Shown here: piece after piece, positions 59,371 to 64,000 of the stretch
Layout: each line of letters starts with the position of its first letter
Position numbering within the stretch: the first letter of the stretch is position 1
From: Citrobacter portucalensis
GTDB taxonomy: Bacteria > Pseudomonadota > Gammaproteobacteria > Enterobacterales > Enterobacteriaceae
Direction of reading: 5' to 3'
NCBI RefSeq assembly: GCF_002042885.1
Contig: NZ_MVFY01000003.1
Coordinates: forward strand, 363,306-427,305
Length of the DNA: 64,000 nucleotides
The notes under the pieces: model-generated
The model's input: only the letters and a program-made list of their open reading frames with translations
What the model was told of the DNA's origin: nothing
The model's database searches: none
Program-made: the position numbers and the translations under genes

Positions 59371-60300
59371 ATGAAAACCGCAGGCAACCTCGTTGTTCTT
59401 GGCAGTATCAATGCCGATCACATCCTTAACCTTAACTCTTTCCCGACACCTGGTGAAACCGTAACAGGTAGCCATTATCAGGTCGCATTTGGCGGTAAAG
59501 GCGCGAATCAGGCTGTTGCTGCGGGTCGTAGTGGCGCGAATATCGCATTCATTGCCTGTACGGGCGATGATGATATTGGCGAAAGTGTGCGTAAACAGTT
59601 AGCCAAAGATAACATCGATATTGCGCCGATTAGCGTAATTTCGGGGGAATCGACCGGTGTGGCGTTGATTTTTGTGAATGGTGAAGGTGAGAACGTTATC
59701 GGCATTCATGCCGGAGCGAACGCAGCTCTTTCGCCAGCGCTGGTGGAAGCGCAGCATGAGCGTATTGCTCAGGCGTCCGCCTTACTTATGCAGTTAGAAT
59801 CGCCGATCGAAAGCGTACTGACTGCAGCAAAGATTGCACATCAAAATAAGACCATGGTCGCCCTGAACCCGGCACCGGCACGTGAACTTTCTGATGAACT
59901 GCTGGCGCTGGTGGATATTATTACCCCGAATGAAACCGAGGCTGAAAAGCTGACGGGGATCCGGGTCGAAAATGATGAAGACGCGGCCAAAGCGGCGCAG
60001 GCATTGCACGCTAAAGGTATCCATACTGTACTGATTACTTTAGGTAGTCGCGGTGTGTGGGCCAGCGTTAATGGCGAAGGACAGCGTGTGCCCGGTTTTA
60101 AAGTGGAAGCCGTTGATACTATTGCCGCTGGAGACACCTTTAATGGCGCGTTAATTACGGCGTTGCTGGAAGAGACTCCGCTGCCTGAAGCGATCCGTTT
60201 TGCGCATGCCGCTGCGGCGATTGCGGTTACCCGTAAAGGCGCACAGCCTTCCGTTCCGTGGCGCGAAGAAATAGAAGCGTTTTTAAGTCAACAGAGGTAA
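59371..60300 (+). CDS. rbsK: Ribokinase RbsK
   Basis: A 309-residue PfkB-family kinase that makes ribose-5-phosphate from ribose and ATP. The N-terminal signature is VLGSINADHILNLNSFPTPGETVTG with the conserved N and D, followed by FGGKGANQAVAAGRSG. The C-terminal signature, with catalytic base Asp near 255 in VDTIAAGDTFNGALITALLE, is intact. It links the transporter to the pentose phosphate pathway. It starts 141 bp after rbsB and is followed by rbsR after 3 bp. Confidence 0.98.
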   Translation: MKTAGNLVVLGSINADHILNLNSFPTPGETVTGSHYQVAFGGKGANQAVAAGRSGANIAFIACTGDDDIGESVRKQLAKDNIDIAPISVISGESTGVALIFVNGEGENVIGIHAGANAALSPALVEAQHERIAQASALLMQLESPIESVLTAAKIAHQNKTMVALNPAPARELSDELLALVDIITPNETEAEKLTGIRVENDEDAAKAAQALHAKGIHTVLITLGSRGVWASVNGEGQRVPGFKVEAVDTIAAGDTFNGALITALLEETPLPEAIRFAHAAAAIAVTRKGAQPSVPWREEIEAFLSQQR

Positions 60301-60303
60301 CGC

Positions 60304-61296
60304 TTGGCTACAATGAAGGACGTCGCCCGCCTGGCGGGTGTTTCCACGTCGACGGTTTCTCACGTCATTAATAAAGATCGCTTTGTCAGTGAGTCCGTCA
60401 CTGACAAAGTAGAAGCTGCAATTAAAGCGCTTAACTACGCGCCCTCCGCGCTGGCGCGTAGTCTCAAGTTAAACCAGACCCGCACGATTGGCATGTTAAT
60501 CACTGCCAGTACCAATCCCTTCTATTCTGAACTAGTGCGCGGCGTTGAACGTAGCTGTTTTGAGCGCGGCTACAGCCTGGTGCTGTGCAATACCGAAGGC
60601 GATGAACAGCGCATGAACCGTAACCTGGAAACTCTGATGCAAAAACGTGTGGACGGCTTGTTGCTGCTCTGCACCGAAACACATCAGCCTTCCAGAGAGA
60701 TAATGCAGCGTTATCCTTCTATACCGACCGTGATGATGGACTGGTCGCCTTTTGATGGTGAAAGCGATCTGATTCAGGATAACTCCTTGCTGGGCGGGGA
60801 TTTAGCCACGCAACATCTTATCGAAAAAGGTTTTACGCGCATTGCCTGCATCACCGGGCCGCTGGATAAAACCCCGGCGCGTTTGCGTCTGGAAGGATAT
60901 CGGGCAGCAATGAAGCGGGCGGGGTTGTCTGTCCCGGAAGGCTACGAGATTACCGGTGACTTTGAGTTCGGCGGCGGCTTTGAAGCTATGCAAACGTTGC
61001 TGTCGCATAAACAGCGACCGCAGGCCGTTTTTACCGGCAATGATGCAATGGCAGTTGGCGCGTATCAGGCTCTGTACCAGTCAGGATTGCGCATTCCGCA
61101 GGATATGGCTGTGGTGGGTTACGATGATATCGAGCTGGCGCGCTATATGACGCCGCCCCTGACGACCATCCACCAACCAAAAGATGAATTGGGCGAACTG
61201 GCCATCGATGTATTAATTCACCGGATGGCGCAGCCCGCATTACAGCAACAGCGTTTGCAGCTTACTCCTGTTCTGATGGAGCGGGGGTCGGTTTAG
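60304..61296 (+). CDS. rbsR: Ribose operon repressor RbsR
   Basis: A 330-residue LacI-family repressor. The helix-turn-helix and hinge are [58 protein letters not shown], where [10 protein letters not shown] is the minor-groove hinge. A ribose-binding periplasmic-fold domain follows. The start is TTG 60304, three bases after rbsK; an ATG three codons later would still keep the HTH. It should bind the CGAAACGTTTCG sites before rbsD. Its 3' end overlaps the end of convergent hsrA by 35 bp. Confidence 0.97.
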   Translation: MATMKDVARLAGVSTSTVSHVINKDRFVSESVTDKVEAAIKALNYAPSALARSLKLNQTRTIGMLITASTNPFYSELVRGVERSCFERGYSLVLCNTEGDEQRMNRNLETLMQKRVDGLLLLCTETHQPSREIMQRYPSIPTVMMDWSPFDGESDLIQDNSLLGGDLATQHLIEKGFTRIACITGPLDKTPARLRLEGYRAAMKRAGLSVPEGYEITGDFEFGGGFEAMQTLLSHKQRPQAVFTGNDAMAVGAYQALYQSGLRIPQDMAVVGYDDIELARYMTPPLTTIHQPKDELGELAIDVLIHRMAQPALQQQRLQLTPVLMERGSV

Positions 61297-62689
61297 GTTT
61301 GTGCCGATCTTTGATCAGGTTACGTCCATCTTTGGCTTTTAGCAGCATGAACATCAGCGCGGATATTACCGTGATAGCGCCCATCGTCATAAAGGTGTAG
61401 TGGAACTGTTCGACCGTATTGGTTCCTTCCATACCTTCATAGATACGTAGAACGGCGGCGCTGATGGCAACCCCTAAACTGATTGATAACTGCTGAGTAA
61501 CGGCCAATACGCTGTTGCCGCTGCTGGCATTTTCATCGGTCAGATCCGCCAGAGTGATGGTATTCATTGAAGTAAACTGGGTGGACATCGCCATACCTAA
61601 AATGAACAACGGCAGGATTAGCATCCAGATCGGCATGGCAGGAGATTGCAAAGCGAACTGCGCAATCATCAGGCCGATAAATACCGTAACACCCACCAAT
61701 GTGGTCCTGTAGCCGAGTTTGCGCAGTACCTGCGTCACCATGGATTTTGCCAGAATTGAACCCAACGCTGTTGGCGCCATCATGCAGCCGGCTATCAGAG
61801 CCGGATATCCAAATCCTACCTGCAACATCAGCGGCATTAAGAAGGGCACGCAGCCTGTGCCCAGGCGAGTGGCGAGGTTTCCGGCGATCCCAACAGAAAA
61901 GGTCCGAGTCTTAAATATCGGAAGCGATATCAGCGGCGTTGGGTGGCGACGCGCATGGCGAATATAGGCGAGTAGTAACAACACACTGGCAAGAATAATA
62001 CCGAGTGCGACCCAGGTCTCGACAAGCTTCTCACCGAACAATTCAACGCCGCTGGAAAACAACACCAGGCTCAAACCAAACAGAAAGAAACCGGTCATAT
62101 CAAAACCGCGGCGTGGCGTGGTGAAGTTCGGCATATATTTGCGGGCATAGAAGATACCGGCAATGCCAATTGGAATATTAATCAGGAAGATCCAGTGCCA
62201 ACTGGCCCATGTAACCAGTACACCGCCCAATACCGGACCTAAAATCGGCCCCACAAGTCCTGGCATGGTGACGAAGTTAAGCACGGGAAGCAGTTCGCTG
62301 CGGGGGTAAGCACGCAATAACGCCAGACGGGCAACGGGCATCATCATGGCGCCACCGATCCCCTGAATGACACGGAAAATCACCAGCTCGCTTAAGGAAC
62401 TGGACAGCGCGCAGGCCAGCGATCCCAATGTAAACAGGCTAACGGCAATCATAAAGACGCGTCGGGTACCAAATCGGTCTGCCAGCCAACCACTTACCGG
62501 GATCAGCATCGCGACAGTCAGGGTATAGCTGATAATGGCCGACTGCATGGCGAGTGGAGAGCGGTTAAGACTATGTGCTATTGCGGGTAGGGCGGTATTG
62601 AGGATCGTGGCGTCTAGTGCCTGCATAAAAAAGGCCATGGCTGCTATCCACGGTAGCCCGGCCATACTGCGAGATTTCTTTTCTGACAT
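61262..62689 (-). CDS. hsrA: HsrA, DHA2-type (14-segment) MFS efflux protein
   Basis: A 475-residue multidrug-type transporter with about 14 predicted segments. The first segment carries [24 protein letters not shown], the DHA2 motif D1 (LDxTxxNxALP). The first cytoplasmic loop has [14 protein letters not shown], and motif C is [21 protein letters not shown]-12 HsrA has the same length and was linked to homocysteine-induced changes; the substrate is unknown. The start lies 1 bp after the yieP stop, so the two form an operon. The C terminus overlaps rbsR by 35 bp tail to tail. Confidence 0.95.
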   Translation of the reverse strand: MSEKKSRSMAGLPWIAAMAFFMQALDATILNTALPAIAHSLNRSPLAMQSAIISYTLTVAMLIPVSGWLADRFGTRRVFMIAVSLFTLGSLACALSSSLSELVIFRVIQGIGGAMMMPVARLALLRAYPRSELLPVLNFVTMPGLVGPILGPVLGGVLVTWASWHWIFLINIPIGIAGIFYARKYMPNFTTPRRGFDMTGFFLFGLSLVLFSSGVELFGEKLVETWVALGIILASVLLLLAYIRHARRHPTPLISLPIFKTRTFSVGIAGNLATRLGTGCVPFLMPLMLQVGFGYPALIAGCMMAPTALGSILAKSMVTQVLRKLGYRTTLVGVTVFIGLMIAQFALQSPAMPIWMLILPLFILGMAMSTQFTSMNTITLADLTDENASSGNSVLAVTQQLSISLGVAISAAVLRIYEGMEGTNTVEQFHYTFMTMGAITVISALMFMLLKAKDGRNLIKDRHKPKPTPAPSEQE

Positions 62690-62690
62690 A

Positions 62691-63395
62691 TTATTTATCC
62701 GGTAGCACGTTCGGTGCTATCAGCAATGCCTGACAGGCAGCAAAGGCGCGATCGCCATCGTTATCATCTATTGCATCGACAATGGCCTGGTGCAAATCCA
62801 GTTTCACCACATCGTTATAGGTAATAGAGGTAAAGTAGGTCTGGTAAACCGAATGGAACAGAGATGCAAAGGAAATAAGGAACGGATTCGCACTCATTTC
62901 ATAGATGTGCTCATGCCAGGCGATATCAACCTCAATCCAGCGTTCGCGTCTGAAGTTTCTTTTCAGCTCGACCATCTCTTCCATCAGCGTGTTGAGGTGC
63001 GCTTTCTGTTCAGCCGTACCTATGGTCGCTGCCAGTAAGCACGCCTGAGGCTCCAGGCTGATACGCATCACCAGAAAATGTTTAATGACCTGCGGGAAAT
63101 TATCTTCTGTCATCCACCAGGTGAGCAGCTCCTGGTCAAGGAAGTTCCAGTTTGCTTGCGGCATGACGCGTGTACCAATACGTGGGCGCGGTAATACCAT
63201 ACCTTTTGCCGTTAATGTTTTTACTGCCTCTCTTACCGCGGTGCGACTCACGCCAAACTGATCGCCTAGCTCTATTTCGCCAGGCAATATCGCACCCGGT
63301 GCGTATTCACCTTTTAATATTCGCTGAGCCAGCTTTTCGGCCAGAACGTAGGACAAGTTTTTCTGTGCGGCTAGCTGTTGGGCATTTAACGGCAT
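62691..63395 (-). CDS. yieP: YieP, GntR/FadR-type transcriptional regulator
   Basis: A 234-residue regulator (K-12: 230). The winged HTH covers about 13-80, with [62 protein letters not shown]. The C-terminal all-helical FCD effector domain includes [43 protein letters not shown] and [20 protein letters not shown], with histidines typical of metal-binding FCD proteins. It probably controls its own operon with hsrA. The C terminus (APNVLPDK) is slightly longer than in K-12. Confidence 0.95.
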   Translation of the reverse strand: MPLNAQQLAAQKNLSYVLAEKLAQRILKGEYAPGAILPGEIELGDQFGVSRTAVREAVKTLTAKGMVLPRPRIGTRVMPQANWNFLDQELLTWWMTEDNFPQVIKHFLVMRISLEPQACLLAATIGTAEQKAHLNTLMEEMVELKRNFRRERWIEVDIAWHEHIYEMSANPFLISFASLFHSVYQTYFTSITYNDVVKLDLHQAIVDAIDDNDGDRAFAACQALLIAPNVLPDK

Positions 63396-63547
63396 GAATG
63401 TTCTTCCTTACTCTTTTTCTTATTCATTAGTATGCCACCTGGAAGTGTGATTGCGGCTGCAAAAACGGCAATTTGCTTATTTTATGGCATGTTAATGGTG
63501 GTTTTGGTGAAAAAACACGCACTCGGAAAGTTATTTTAAATTTCCCC

Positions 63548-63575
63548 TTGTCAGCCTGAAATAACTCCCTATAAT
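63548..63575 (+). promoter_or_regulatory. rRNA operon promoter P1
   Basis: TTGTCA (63548-63553), a 16-base spacer and TATAAT (63570-63575) are followed by the GC-rich discriminator GCGCCTCC that makes rRNA P1 promoters sensitive to ppGpp. The AT-rich UP and Fis region lies upstream at roughly 63430-63545. Confidence 0.92.
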
Positions 63576-63666
63576 GCGCCTCCACTGACACGGAACAACG
63601 GATTACAAGCCGCCGGGTCAGCGGGGTTCCACTGAGAACTCCGGCGAAGAAAGCGAAATTAAATGC

Positions 63667-63694
63667 TTGACTTCGTAGCGGGATGGCGTAATAT
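63667..63694 (+). promoter_or_regulatory. rRNA operon promoter P2
   Basis: TTGACT (63667-63672), a 16-base spacer and TAATAT (63689-63694) form the second tandem promoter, about 119 bp after P1, as in other enterobacterial rrn operons. Confidence 0.92.
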
Positions 63695-63705
63695 GCACAC
63701 CCCGC

Positions 63706-63743
63706 GCCGCTGAGAAAAAGCAAAGCGGCACTGCTCTTTAACA
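63706..63743 (+). promoter_or_regulatory. rrn antitermination site (boxB-boxA)
   Basis: GCCGCT and AGCGGC arms (63706-63729) make the boxB hairpin, followed by boxA TGCTCTTTAACA at 63732-63743, the NusB/S10 loading site. A boxC-type GTGTGGG sequence follows at 63760. Confidence 0.9.
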
Positions 63744-63876
63744 ATTTATCAGACAATCTGTGTGGGCACTCGAAGATACGGATTCTTAACGTCGCAAGAC
63801 GAAAAATGAATACCAAGTCTCAACGAGTGAACACGTAATTCATTACGAAGTTTAATTCATTGAGCATCAAACTTTT

Positions 63877-64000
63877 AAATTGAAGAGTTTGATCATGGCT
63901 CAGATTGAACGCTGGCGGCAGGCCTAACACATGCAAGTCGAACGGTAGCACAGAGGAGCTTGCTCCTTGGGTGACGAGTGGCGGACGGGTGAGTAATGTC
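63877..64000 (+). rRNA. rrs: 16S ribosomal RNA, 5' 124 bases (runs off the window)
   Basis: The RNA starts AAATTGAAGAGTTTGATCAT, the canonical 5' end, followed by the 27F primer region and GAACGCTGGCGGCAGGCCTAACACATGCAAGTCGAACGG. The V1 loop contains CACAGAGGAGCTTGCTCC and TTGGGTGACGAGTGG, which I recall as typical of the Citrobacter freundii group and unlike the Salmonella or E. coli loops. The neighbourhood (yieP-hsrA upstream) corresponds to rrnC in K-12. Confidence 0.98.

Noticed and set aside
63427..63816. 129-codon minus-strand frame across the rRNA promoters
   Set aside because: It covers P1, P2, boxB and boxA of the rRNA operon, whose signals are all intact; the frame has no support as a gene.

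Overview
The window is a stretch of enterobacterial chromosome around the origin of replication. Gene content, gene order and protein sequences, as I remember them from Escherichia coli K-12 and Salmonella, place it in Enterobacteriaceae. The first 124 bases of a 16S rRNA gene at the right edge carry a V1 loop that I recall as typical of the Citrobacter freundii group. The missing tna, bgl and dgo loci and the presence of dsdXA beside yidF also fit Citrobacter. This genus call rests on memory, not on a database search.

Layout from left to right. (1) 1-11.3 kb: the end of dsdX, then dsdA (D-serine use); the small membrane operon yidHGF; the transporter yidE; an SOS-type dinD with a LexA box; the heat-shock pair ibpAB with a sigma-32 promoter and RNA thermometer; yidQ, yidR, CreB-tagged cbrA with yidX, and yidA. 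(2) 11.5-20.7 kb: the replication and ribosome core, with gyrB-recF-dnaN-dnaA leftward and rpmH-rnpA-yidD-yidC rightward from a shared 0.6-kb control region. (3) 20.7-28.2 kb: mnmE, mdtL, yidZ, yieE, chrR, adeP and yieH. (4) 28.3-37 kb: the phosphate operon pstSCAB-phoU with a Pho-box array, then glmU-glmS. (5) 37.4-47.6 kb: the F1Fo ATP synthase operon atpIBEFHAGDC, rsmG and mnmG. (6) 47.6-47.9 kb: oriC with three 13-mers, R1-R4 DnaA boxes and dense GATC sites, next to mioC-asnC and divergent asnA. (7) 50-64 kb: ravA-viaA, kup, the ribose operon rbsDACBKR, yieP-hsrA, and the promoters and start of an rRNA operon.

Almost every coding sequence is an intact member of a well-known family with the family's usual length. 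I see no prophage, transposon, CRISPR array or defence island, and no convincing new multi-gene system. Many neighbours act together: dnaA, dnaN, gyrB, recF and oriC in replication; rnpA, rpmH, yidD and yidC in RNA processing and membrane insertion; mnmE and mnmG in tRNA U34 modification; glmU and glmS in UDP-GlcNAc synthesis; pst and phoU in phosphate uptake and sensing.

The less ordinary signals are between genes. They include two tiny convergent ORFs and a perfect CRP-type palindrome in the long glmU-atpC gap; long imperfect palindromes between dnaN and recF, between glmU and glmS and between ravA and kup; paired RbsR-type operators 80 bp apart; eight REP/BIME clusters; and loci where K-12 carries tnaCAB, dgo and cbrBC-bgl but this chromosome does not.
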